A DNA stretch of 64,000 nt from Kocuria varians (GTDB taxonomy: Bacteria > Actinomycetota > Actinomycetes > Actinomycetales > Micrococcaceae): positions 62,001 to 126,000 of the forward strand of contig NZ_BJNW01000001.1 of the NCBI RefSeq assembly GCF_006539885.1, in the 5' to 3' direction. The notes below the pieces were generated by a model that saw only the letters and a program-made list of their open reading frames with translations, did no database searches and was not told the DNA's origin. The position numbers and the translations under genes were made by a program. The first letter of the stretch is position 1, and every line of letters starts with the position of its first letter. Shown piece by piece: positions 17,480 through 27,651 of this stretch.

Positions 17480-18121
17480 ATGAAGATCCTGGTGACCGGG
17501 TTCGAGCCTTTCGGGGGCGAGAGCGAGAATGCGAGCGGCGTCGTCGTGGACAGGCTCTGCGGCACCGCCCTGCTGGACGGTCTGGAGGTCGTCACGGCGA
17601 TCCTGCCCGTGACGTGGTCCGGCGCGGGCCCCGCGCTGCTACGGGCTGTCGAGGCCCACCGGCCGGACGCCGTCGTCGCAGTGGGTGAAGCGGGTGGCCG
17701 GGCGGTCGTCACGCCGGAGCACTGGGCCCGGAACCTGGGACACGGTGGCACCGCGGACAACGACGGCGTGGTCCGGGCCCCGACCCCGCTCGCGCCCGGT
17801 CCCGACCGCCTCGAATCCCGCATCAGCCCCACCGCGCTCACCCGCGCGATCCGCGACGCGGGTGTGCCCGCCGAGACCTCCGAGGACGCCGGCGCGTTCC
17901 TGTGCAACGCCGTGTTCTGGTCGGCACTGGACGAGACGGCCCTTCCCGCCGCTTTCATCCATGTACCGGCGGTCAGGTCACGCGGGGTCGCAGGTATCGG
18001 CGCGGAGACCGACCCGGACGGCGCCCCCGCGCACTCAGCACTCGGGGTCGACGACCTCGTGCGCGCACTGGCAGCCGTGGTGCACGCCGTCACGCTGGAG
18101 TCAGGGACCCAAGCATCCTGA
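17480..18121 (+). CDS. pcp: Pyroglutamyl-peptidase I
   Basis: 213-residue cytosolic cysteine peptidase (C15) that removes N-terminal pyroglutamate. It starts with the diagnostic MKILVTGFEPFGG. The catalytic triad candidates are E80 (AVGEAGGR), C142 (FLCNAVFW) and H161 (FIHVP). Length matches the family (about 210). ATG 17480 is the only start that keeps this N-terminus; the frame is open upstream but through the TetR promoter region. Confidence 0.93.
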   Translation: MKILVTGFEPFGGESENASGVVVDRLCGTALLDGLEVVTAILPVTWSGAGPALLRAVEAHRPDAVVAVGEAGGRAVVTPEHWARNLGHGGTADNDGVVRAPTPLAPGPDRLESRISPTALTRAIRDAGVPAETSEDAGAFLCNAVFWSALDETALPAAFIHVPAVRSRGVAGIGAETDPDGAPAHSALGVDDLVRALAAVVHAVTLESGTQAS

Positions 18122-18242
18122 GACGACCGACTGGGCGGGCAGCACTCGTGCGGAGGAGCCACCTCGCCGCCCCCCGAGGGGCCAGACAGTGCGGACGGCG
18201 CACCGTGCTCGCCGCACCGCTGTCACTCCTGTGGTCCTGTGA

Positions 18243-18273
18243 CGCCATAGAGCGATATCATCGTTCTATGGCG
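18243..18273. promoter_or_regulatory. Operator and leaderless promoter of the arsR-cation efflux operon
   Basis: Two 14-nt arms (CGCCATAGAGCGAT and its near-perfect complement, one mismatch) flank ATC. The -10 TATCAT (18256-18261) sits at the centre and the ATG at 18268 lies inside the right arm, 6 nt after the -10, so the bound repressor would cover promoter, transcription start and start codon. Confidence 0.7.
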
Positions 18274-18735
18274 ATTGATCCGCAGGAACTCCCCACCCTG
18301 GACGCCCGCGCCACCGCGGCGTACTCCCACCTCTTCCAGGCGCTGAGCGAACCCACCCGGCTCGCGGTACTCCAGCACCTCGCGGGCGGCGAGCATCGGG
18401 TCCGGGACCTCGTGGAGCACATGGGCCTCGCGCAGTCCACCGTGAGCAAACACCTGGCGTTCCTGGCACAGTGCCACCTGGTGCAGGCACGGCCGGAGGG
18501 CCGCTCCACGTGGTACTCGCTGACCCACCCGCACGAGCTCGCCGGCGTCATCACCGCCGCGGAGCACGTCCTCCACACCACCGGCACGGACGCCGCCCTG
18601 TGCAGCCATCTGCACCATCCGCTCGCCGCGGGGACGACGCCCGACGCCTCGTCGATCCCCACGGACGACGCCGCACCGGCCGCCGTCGTCGCACCGGGCA
18701 CCGTCACCCCGGCCACCGCAGGGGGTGAGCGGTGA
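18268..18735 (+). CDS. ArsR/SmtB-family metal-responsive repressor
   Basis: 155 residues. Winged helix: LFQALSEPTRLAVLQHLAGG, GLAQSTVSKHLAFLAQCHLV and the wing ARPEGRSTWYSL. The C-terminal helix carries HPHEL and CSHLHHPL, giving Cys and His residues suited to Zn/Cd/Co sensing (alpha5-type site, inference). A Thr/Ala/Pro tail of 40 residues follows. It overlaps the cation-efflux gene by one nucleotide and is autoregulated through the dyad around its start. Leaderless start at ATG 18268. Confidence 0.9.
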   Translation: MAIDPQELPTLDARATAAYSHLFQALSEPTRLAVLQHLAGGEHRVRDLVEHMGLAQSTVSKHLAFLAQCHLVQARPEGRSTWYSLTHPHELAGVITAAEHVLHTTGTDAALCSHLHHPLAAGTTPDASSIPTDDAAPAAVVAPGTVTPATAGGER

Positions 18736-19676
18736 TGGGCGCCGGACACGCGCACGGTCACAACCACGACCACGCCGCCGGCGCGCAGGGCACCACCTGG
18801 CGCCTGTGGGTCGCGTTCGGACTCACCGCGGGCATGGTGGTGGCCCAGGCGGCCGGTTCGATTGTCACGGGAAGCCTCGCCCTGCTCACGGACACCGTCC
18901 ACGCCCTCACGGACGCCCTGGGTCTGCTCGTCGCTCTCGTCGCGGCGCACCTGATGTCCCGACCCGCGAGCTCCAAGCACACGTGGGGCTTCCGACGGGT
19001 CGAGGTGATCGCGGCGCTCGCCCAGGCCTCCCTGCTGCTCGCCGTCGGCATCTTCGCCGTGGTCGAGGGCGTCCGGCGCCTCATGGAGCCCCGCGAGGTG
19101 CCGCCCACCGAGCTGCTGGTGTTCGGCGCCCTGGGCCTCGCGTGCAACGTGATCGCGATCCTCGTGCTCTCCTCGAGCCGCGGCGCCAACTTCAACATGC
19201 GCGCCGCGTTCCTGGAGGTTGCCAACGACGCCCTCGGGTCGCTGGGCGTGATCGTGGCCGCCGTCGTCATCGCCACCACCGGCTTCGAACGTGCGGACAC
19301 CCTCGCCGCCCTGTTCATCGCCGCGCTCATCCTGCCGCGGGCGCTGCGGATCATGCGCGAGACCGCTGCCGTGCTCATGGAGTTCACACCGCAGGGGCTG
19401 GACCTCGACCTGTTCCGCGAGCACATCATGGGTCTGCACCACGTGCTGGACGTGCACGACGTCCATGCCTCGACCGTGGCCACCGGCCTGCCCACCGTGA
19501 GCGCGCACGTGGTCGTGGAGGACCAGTGCTTCCGGGACGGCCACGCCGCGGACCTGCTCAAGGACGTCAAGACCTGCGTGGCCGAGCACTTCGACGTCTC
19601 GGTGCACCACTCCACGTTCCAGATCGAGACCGCGGAGGTCATGGACTCTGAGTCGCACGAGATGCTGCACGACTGA
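18735..19676 (+). CDS. Cation diffusion facilitator (CzcD/ZitB-like metal exporter)
   Basis: 313 residues, six transmembrane helices, metal:proton antiport out of the cytoplasm. A His-rich N-terminus (GHAHGHNHDH) is followed by helix 2 TDTVHALTDALG with the metal-binding HxxxD pair and helix 5 EVANDALGSLG with the second Asp pair (NDxxxS variant), then a cytoplasmic C-terminal domain with HHVLDVHDVH. It starts at ATG 18735 (GTG 18732 possible), overlapping the ArsR stop. Zinc, cobalt or cadmium are the likely substrates. Confidence 0.92.
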   Translation: MGAGHAHGHNHDHAAGAQGTTWRLWVAFGLTAGMVVAQAAGSIVTGSLALLTDTVHALTDALGLLVALVAAHLMSRPASSKHTWGFRRVEVIAALAQASLLLAVGIFAVVEGVRRLMEPREVPPTELLVFGALGLACNVIAILVLSSSRGANFNMRAAFLEVANDALGSLGVIVAAVVIATTGFERADTLAALFIAALILPRALRIMRETAAVLMEFTPQGLDLDLFREHIMGLHHVLDVHDVHASTVATGLPTVSAHVVVEDQCFRDGHAADLLKDVKTCVAEHFDVSVHHSTFQIETAEVMDSESHEMLHD

Positions 19677-19692
19677 CGCGGACGCCGACGCC

Positions 19693-19724
19693 GCACCGCG
19701 CCTTGGGCGCGTCAGCCGCGGTGC
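19693..19724. terminator. Possible terminator hairpin between convergent genes
   Basis: GCACCGCG (19693-19700) pairs with CGCGGTGC (19717-19724). It lies just past the efflux gene stop and overlaps the end of the amidohydrolase gene. There is no U-run. Confidence 0.35.
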
Positions 19725-20896
19725 AGCCGCCCCCACGCGAGCTCGGCGAGCGCCGCGGCCTGGGCGCCCAGGACGGCATCGTCGTACCGCACGTTCGGGG
19801 AGTGGTTCCACGGTGCGGTGGCGACGTCCACGTCCGCGGGGCTGCACTGCAGGAACATGTAGCAGCCGGGGACCTCGCGGAGCACGAAGGAGAAGTCCTC
19901 CGAGCCCATGCGCGGGTTCTCCATCACCCGGACGTGGTCGGCGCCGAACATGCGCGTGAGGGTCTCGCCGGTGAAGCGGGCCTCCTCGGGGTCGTTGATG
20001 GTCGCCGGGTAGAACTCGTTCCAGTCGACCTGCGCCCGGAGGCCGTGCGCGGCGGCGATGCCGTCCGCGAGCTCCCGGACCAGGTGCGGGAAGCGCTCGG
20101 TCGTTTCACGGGAGAGCGTGCGGACGCTGCCGGCCATGCGAGCGCTGTCCGGGACCACGTTCATGGCCTCGCCCGCCCAGAGCTGCGTCATGGTGGCGAC
20201 CACGGGGTCGAACACGCTGAAGCGACGCGTGACCATGTTCTGCAGCGCGGTGCCGAACTCGAAGAGCGCGGGCAGCGGATCCTTGGACGTCCACGGCTGG
20301 GAGCCGTGCCCGCCCCTGCCGTGGAACGTGACGCTCAGATGGTTGGCGCCCGCCATCAGTGTTCCGGGGCGGTACGTGAACACGCCGGGCTCCCCCGGGC
20401 TCACGTGGATGCCGTACGCGGCGACGACGCGCTCTCCCGCGGCGTCGAGCACGCCCTCCTCGATCATCGGGGCCGCCCCGCCGGGACTCTCCTCGCCCGG
20501 CTGGAACATGAAGACCACGGAGCCGGGCAGCTCGTCCCGGCGCGCGCTGAGCAGCCGCGCCGCCCCCACGAGGCCGGCGGTGTGCAGGTCGTGGCCGCAC
20601 GCGTGCATGGCCCCGTTGGTGGAGGCGAAGTCCAGGCCGGTGCACTCCTCGACGGGCAGAGCGTCCATGCCCCCGCGCAGCAGCACCGCCGGACCGGGCA
20701 GGCCACCCCGCAGCACAGCGACCAACGAGGTCAGCGACTGCCCGGTGGTGATTTCCAGGTCGCAGCCCTCGAGGGCCTCGATCACACGCGCCTGGGTCCA
20801 CGGGAGGTCGTTGCCCAGTTCAGGGTGTGCATGCAGGGTGCGGCGCAGGTCCACGAGCTCGGGCTGCAGCAGCTGGGCGTCCTCCAGGAATAACAC
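19712..20896 (-). CDS. M20-family amidohydrolase
   Basis: 394 residues, the size of HipO/IlvA-type N-acyl amino acid amidohydrolases. The binuclear metal site is visible: LLRGGMDALPVEE (GGMDALP), MHACGHDLHTAG with the CGHD motif, the catalytic FQPGEESPGGA, and a final histidine region near ENPRMGSEDFS. A dimerisation lid (FHGRGGHGSQPW) is present. It hydrolyses N-acetyl or N-acyl amino acids; the exact substrate is not deducible. GTG 20896 follows a GGAG site. Confidence 0.9.
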   Translation of the reverse strand: MLFLEDAQLLQPELVDLRRTLHAHPELGNDLPWTQARVIEALEGCDLEITTGQSLTSLVAVLRGGLPGPAVLLRGGMDALPVEECTGLDFASTNGAMHACGHDLHTAGLVGAARLLSARRDELPGSVVFMFQPGEESPGGAAPMIEEGVLDAAGERVVAAYGIHVSPGEPGVFTYRPGTLMAGANHLSVTFHGRGGHGSQPWTSKDPLPALFEFGTALQNMVTRRFSVFDPVVATMTQLWAGEAMNVVPDSARMAGSVRTLSRETTERFPHLVRELADGIAAAHGLRAQVDWNEFYPATINDPEEARFTGETLTRMFGADHVRVMENPRMGSEDFSFVLREVPGCYMFLQCSPADVDVATAPWNHSPNVRYDDAVLGAQAAALAELAWGRLHRG

Positions 20897-21100
20897 GTGG
20901 GGGCTCCTTCGATCTCGGTCTCGGTCGGTCGGTCAGGCGGTCGGCCGGGCCGCCGGTCGGCCCATCGGCATGAACGCAGGCTCTGCCGGGCGCGTTCGCG
21001 GGCTCCTGCCCGGGCCCGTCACGCCCGCGAGTGGTCACTGGCTCCACCATCTCACCTTTTTCCTGCAGACGTGACGTGTCGCACACCATGCGCGGCGACG

Positions 21101-21616
21101 TCAGTCCCCCTGCTCGGGTCCTCCCGCGAGTTTGGGGCCCGGTGCCAGCCGGACGGGTCCCCGCGCGGTCGCGAGATCCACCGCCTCACCCTTATGGGTC
21201 ACCGTGGTCTCTCCGGTCCTGGCGAGTTCACCCGCCACCTCACGCACCTGCGGCATGAGCTCCCGCCACTCCTCACCGCCCAGGCACCGGGCCACGTCCG
21301 AGGGGCAGATGGTGGACCCGCCCCGGTGGCGCAGCAGGGCCCGGATGGTCGCGGCCTCGCGCGCCCGCAGCCCGTCCTCGGACGGCGTCTCCCACCACGG
21401 CTCGCCCCGCTCCCCCAGGGCAACCTTCGCGTCCTGGACCCGCTCCCGTGCCGCACTGTCCCGCGACTTCACGGCCCGGCGCGCGCTCATCAGCTCCTTC
21501 ACCAGTTCCGCGCGCAGCGTCTCCGGGATCCCCGGATCCGTGGCACGCCACTTCCGCCCGTTGACCACCACGTGGTGCCCGTCCGGCGTGTGCTCAGTCA
21601 TCGCGTGCTCCGTCAT
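21101..21616 (-). CDS. DUF3253-domain protein
   Basis: 171 residues, basic and soluble. The centre (about 80-145, including RHRGGSTICPSDVARCLGG and MPQVREVAGELARTG) matches DUF3253, a small winged-helix-like domain with no assigned function. The start region contains three near-identical ATGACNGAGCAC units, so ATG 21601 is an equally good start. It lies 28 nt downstream of the WcbI-like gene and may be the last gene of that operon. Confidence 0.75.
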   Translation of the reverse strand: MTEHAMTEHTPDGHHVVVNGRKWRATDPGIPETLRAELVKELMSARRAVKSRDSAARERVQDAKVALGERGEPWWETPSEDGLRAREAATIRALLRHRGGSTICPSDVARCLGGEEWRELMPQVREVAGELARTGETTVTHKGEAVDLATARGPVRLAPGPKLAGGPEQGD

Positions 21617-21644
21617 CGTGTGTGCTCCGTCATGGCGTTCGCCG

Positions 21645-22592
21645 TCATCCGCGCAGCCCGAGTCGCTCGATCAGGCCCGCGTGCCGGGTCAGCCCCGCGC
21701 CCACCACCGAGGGGTGCTCCGCGTACCAGCGCAGGTGGGCCCACGTCACCTCCTGTTCGGTGATCCGCTCCCCGCGGACCAGCCAGTCCTCCCGGGGCCC
21801 ACCCTCGAGGTCTGCAGGATCGTGCCCGAGGGCTTCGAGCGTGCTCTCGTGGATCGGCGCGCGGATGCCTCCCAGCAGCACGCGCCCCGGGTCCGGCACC
21901 GGCGCCGAGAGGCCCGCCCTGTCCAGGACCGCGGAGGCCACCGCACGCAGCACCTCGTTGCCCGGGTGGTTGATCACGTGCACCGCGTTGGCCCCGGCCG
22001 CGTCCAGGATCGAGGCGGCGTCCACCGTGTCGTGGGCTCGCTGCCGCGTCCACAGCTGCGCGAGGGACTCCTCGCGCGCCACCAGGGCGGCGTGGGGCGA
22101 GGGCGGGCCCAGCGTCACGGCGCTCTCGCCCCTGGCCGCCGCGGTCAGGACCCTCAGGTCGTGGTACGGCACCACCGGCGGGTCACCCACCCCCGGGGCC
22201 CGCACGATCGCGAGCGTGGGCATCAGCGCGGACCAGCGCATGACGGGGACGCGCACGACCCGCACGTCCGCGCGCAGGTGGAGTGCGACGTCGTCGTTGC
22301 CCAGGGGCAGCCCGCGGTACCCGGCCGCGACCGGCTGGGTGACGAGCAGCCCCACCCGGGACAGCAGAGCGCACAGGTGGGGCAGGTCCTGCGCGGTGAG
22401 TTCGTGGACGGGTGGCATGCGCACGCCGTGCCACCGGCCCTCCAGGGCACCGTGCATCAGCACGCGCAGGGACTCCGCCTGGCAGTTGCCGTACACGGCG
22501 AACAGCGGCAGCTCGGGTGGCTCCACGAGACCGTAGAACTCGCCGTAGTGGGCGCGCCGGCCGGCGTCGTGCGGATCGGTCTCAGCGAGCAT
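21645..22592 (-). CDS. WcbI-like polysaccharide biosynthesis protein
   Basis: 315 residues. The N-terminus FAVYGNCQAESLRVLM is the GNCQ signature of the WcbI family (capsule modification, possible acetyltransferase/SGNH-like fold); INHPGN and a C-terminal helical part follow. ATG 22592 overlaps the GT2 stop by 11 nt, indicating coupled translation. It is the third gene in a leftward GT4-GT2-WcbI operon and probably decorates the glycan made by the two transferases (inference). Confidence 0.78.
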   Translation of the reverse strand: MLAETDPHDAGRRAHYGEFYGLVEPPELPLFAVYGNCQAESLRVLMHGALEGRWHGVRMPPVHELTAQDLPHLCALLSRVGLLVTQPVAAGYRGLPLGNDDVALHLRADVRVVRVPVMRWSALMPTLAIVRAPGVGDPPVVPYHDLRVLTAAARGESAVTLGPPSPHAALVAREESLAQLWTRQRAHDTVDAASILDAAGANAVHVINHPGNEVLRAVASAVLDRAGLSAPVPDPGRVLLGGIRAPIHESTLEALGHDPADLEGGPREDWLVRGERITEQEVTWAHLRWYAEHPSVVGAGLTRHAGLIERLGLRG

Positions 22593-23805
22593 GTCCCACC
22601 CTGTCCTCGACTCTGCGGCCGGTGTCCGCGGCGTGCACGGGGACTTCTGGGTCCCCGGGGCACAGCTGCGTGGGCGCCGACTCGCCCCGGTGCACCGCGC
22701 GGACGTCCCGCACCGTGAGCAGCCCGGGCACCTCACTCTCGCCCCGCTCGCACCAGGTCCGCAGGGCACCGTCCACCGTGAGCGGGGCGTGGACGTCCAC
22801 GAGGTGGACCGCTCGGTCCACGATCTCCTCCGGGGGCAGGCCCGCCCGCACCCGCGGATCCGCGGCGAGCGCCTCCGGAACGCCCTCACGGTCCACGAAC
22901 CACACCCCGGCGTCCGTTCCCCGGAGCACATGTGCGGCACTCAGGTACGCCTCGGCGTCGTCGTCGTGGCCGTGGACCCGCACGACCGCCCAGGGCTGCT
23001 CGAAGACGACCCCCGCTCCCCTCGTGCTGGGCAGCGGAATGCGCCGGGCCAGGGCGAGCGTCTCCGCATCCTTGACCGCGCGCGTGCTCCCGCGCCCCGC
23101 GAGGTCGGGCCCGTCGTGCCAGGCGCGCGCGGCGGGAACGTGACGCAGGGCGGCCCCGAGCCGGTGGCAGCGGTAGGCAAGGTCCCAGTCCTCCCCGCCG
23201 TAGCCCACGAGGGTCTCGTCGAAACCGTCGCAGCGTTCGAGCAGCCGCCGGTCCACCGCGAGCAGCGCGCTGATGACGAGCCGGAAGTCCTCGATCCCCG
23301 CCGCCCTGAGGTTCTGCGTGCGCGCATAGCCGTCCGCGAGCCACGCAGGGTCTTCGAGTCGCCGGGCACCCTCGGCACGTCCCGCGCTCACCCAGTCCAG
23401 CACCGCGGACAGGTCGCATCCGGAGAGGTCCGCGTGGTGGCGCGCTCCCACGACCAGCGCGCCGTGGCCGTCGTCGGCCTCCCTCACCCCGGACACCATG
23501 GTCGAGACGAAGCCCGGTTCCGGGATCATGTCGCCGTCCAGGAAGAGGACCACCTCGCCCGAGGACGCCCGCGCCCCCAGGTTCCTCGCGGCGGCCGCCC
23601 TGAATCCGCGGTCCTCCTGCCGCACCACGCGGCACGCGAACGGGGTCCGCGGGAGGACCGGGGGCACCGCGGAGCCGTCGTCGCTCACGACCACTTGGGT
23701 GTCCGCCGCGGGAAAGTCCTGTCGTGCGAGAGCAGCGAGCAGCCGGTCCAGCCCGCGCTGGTTCTCGAAGTAGGGCACGACGACGCTCACCACGGGGCCC
23801 GTCAC
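22582..23805 (-). CDS. Glycosyltransferase family 2
   Basis: 407 residues. The GT-A fold starts immediately: VSVVVPYFENQRGLDRLL, VVVSDDGSA, AAARNLGARASSGEVVLFLDGD with the DxD metal motif, and the acceptor-side GYGGEDWDLAYRCHRLG (ED..W type). The C-terminal 150 residues are of unknown role. GTG 23805 overlaps the stop of the GT4 gene by 4 nt. It would use a nucleotide-sugar donor in surface glycan assembly. Confidence 0.87.
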   Translation of the reverse strand: MTGPVVSVVVPYFENQRGLDRLLAALARQDFPAADTQVVVSDDGSAVPPVLPRTPFACRVVRQEDRGFRAAAARNLGARASSGEVVLFLDGDMIPEPGFVSTMVSGVREADDGHGALVVGARHHADLSGCDLSAVLDWVSAGRAEGARRLEDPAWLADGYARTQNLRAAGIEDFRLVISALLAVDRRLLERCDGFDETLVGYGGEDWDLAYRCHRLGAALRHVPAARAWHDGPDLAGRGSTRAVKDAETLALARRIPLPSTRGAGVVFEQPWAVVRVHGHDDDAEAYLSAAHVLRGTDAGVWFVDREGVPEALAADPRVRAGLPPEEIVDRAVHLVDVHAPLTVDGALRTWCERGESEVPGLLTVRDVRAVHRGESAPTQLCPGDPEVPVHAADTGRRVEDRVGHAR

Positions 23806-25037
23806 CGCCCGCCTCCCGCGGTGCGCTCGGAAGGTCCGGAGAAGCCGACGACGCCGCCCCCGCGCCCGTCGTCCGTCCCATCCGCGGCTCGCGAGCCCCG
23901 CGATGCGCCCGGCACAGAGGTCGTTGCAGAACCCGTTGCGAAAGCGGAGTCCACGCCGGACGGAGCCGTGATGAGCGACCACTGCCTGGCGGCGGCGGAC
24001 GCGGTGGACGGCAGGGCCTCCCCGTCCCAGCAGGCGGGATCGATCCACGTGGACACCGGATCCGCGAGCGCCGCGGCGAGCGCGCCGGGGAGGTCGTCGG
24101 TCAGGGTCAGCGCCCACGGCGCCCGGGCGGCGAGCTCCTCGAAGAACGGGTGCGGCGTGACGATGGGGGCCCGCCCGGCGGAGATCCACCGTCCGATCGA
24201 CCCGGAGGCCGAGACGTGGGAGGGCGCAACCACCGGGACCGTGACCCGCTGCGCGGCACGCGTGAGGGCGGCGTCGTCCAGGAAACCCGTGGCGCGGAAG
24301 CTGTGCCCGTGCCGACGCGCGGCGGCGTCGAGCCGCGGCACGAGGTCCTCGTGGCCGTCCGAGGGCCTGCCCAGGGCGAGCACCTCGAGCCCGCCCCCGA
24401 CTCCCGCGAGCGCCTCGACCACCCGGTCGTGACCCTTCCCCGGGTAGAGGAAGCCGAGGACCGCGACGGTGGCCACGGCGTCGTCGCCCGGAGAGACACC
24501 TCGGACCGCAACCGCACGGGAAGGCCCCGCCTCCGCGCCCACGAGGCGCCCACCGCCCACGCGGCACCGCTCCAGTCCGGCTCGCCACGATCCAGGCTCC
24601 GGCGGGTCGACAGGCAGCGGGTTGACGTCCACCGGCACTGCGGGCGGACCGGGAAGAGACCGCGCGAGCTGATCGCGCTCGGAGGCGCTGCACACGATGA
24701 CCATGCGGGCACCAGCCACGACCCGCGCGTAGGCCTCACGGCGCGCCGCGTAGGCGTGCCCGTCCGAGGGCTGCGGGATGTCGTGGAGGGTCACCGAGAC
24801 CGGGCGGACGGCAGCGATCTCCTCGACCGCCCGCGCCGCAGCCTCCGGGGACGCACCGAACACGCGGTCCGTGAAGTGCAGGTGGACCGGGCCGTGGCCG
24901 GTGAGCAGCGTGGGCCGCAGCTCCGCGAACGTGCCGGCCACGGCCTCCGCGCCCGCCGTGTGCGAGGCAAGGTCCTGGGCGTGCATGCGGACGCCGTGCT
25001 GTGCGGGGCCCACGCAGGCCAGGAGCGGTGTTATCAC
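23802..25037 (-). CDS. Glycosyltransferase family 4-like protein
   Basis: 411 residues, GT-B fold. N-terminal Rossmann half with LLTGHGPVHLHFTDR and VSVTLHDIPQPSDG; C-terminal half with VAVLGFLYPGKGHDRVVEAL (donor-binding K) and SGSIGRWISAGRAPIVT in place of the usual EGxxxxxxEA loop. The C-terminal tail (about 380-411) is Gly/Ala-rich. GTG 25037 has a TAGGGT box exactly 6 nt upstream and no ribosome site, so it is probably leaderless. First gene of the glycan operon. Confidence 0.83.
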   Translation of the reverse strand: MITPLLACVGPAQHGVRMHAQDLASHTAGAEAVAGTFAELRPTLLTGHGPVHLHFTDRVFGASPEAAARAVEEIAAVRPVSVTLHDIPQPSDGHAYAARREAYARVVAGARMVIVCSASERDQLARSLPGPPAVPVDVNPLPVDPPEPGSWRAGLERCRVGGGRLVGAEAGPSRAVAVRGVSPGDDAVATVAVLGFLYPGKGHDRVVEALAGVGGGLEVLALGRPSDGHEDLVPRLDAAARRHGHSFRATGFLDDAALTRAAQRVTVPVVAPSHVSASGSIGRWISAGRAPIVTPHPFFEELAARAPWALTLTDDLPGALAAALADPVSTWIDPACWDGEALPSTASAAARQWSLITAPSGVDSAFATGSATTSVPGASRGSRAADGTDDGRGGGVVGFSGPSERTAGGGR

Positions 25038-25078
25038 GCGTTCACCCTATCCAGGGCCTCGGACACGCACAGGAGTGA

Positions 25079-27529
<2,451 letters not shown>

Positions 27530-27574
27530 CCGGCCACAGGGCCTGATCGCCCACGGGGCGTGACCGTACAAGAG

Positions 27575-27626
27575 AGGGGCTGGGCGACCGACCGGGGAGA
27601 GATCCCCGACCGGTCGCACAGCCCCT
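27575..27626. terminator. Strong bidirectional terminator
   Basis: AGGGGCTG pairs with CAGCCCCT, GCGACCG with CGGTCGC and GGGGA with TCCCC around a GAGA loop, between the MFS gene and the converging CYTH-CHAD gene. Confidence 0.75.
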
Positions 27627-27651
27627 TCGTCGTGCCCGAGGGCCGAGGCGG

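Noticed and set aside
20905-20970. GGTCGGTCGG-rich stretch upstream of the amidohydrolase gene
   Set aside because: Simple GC repeat without unit regularity; no CRISPR-like or iteron organisation.
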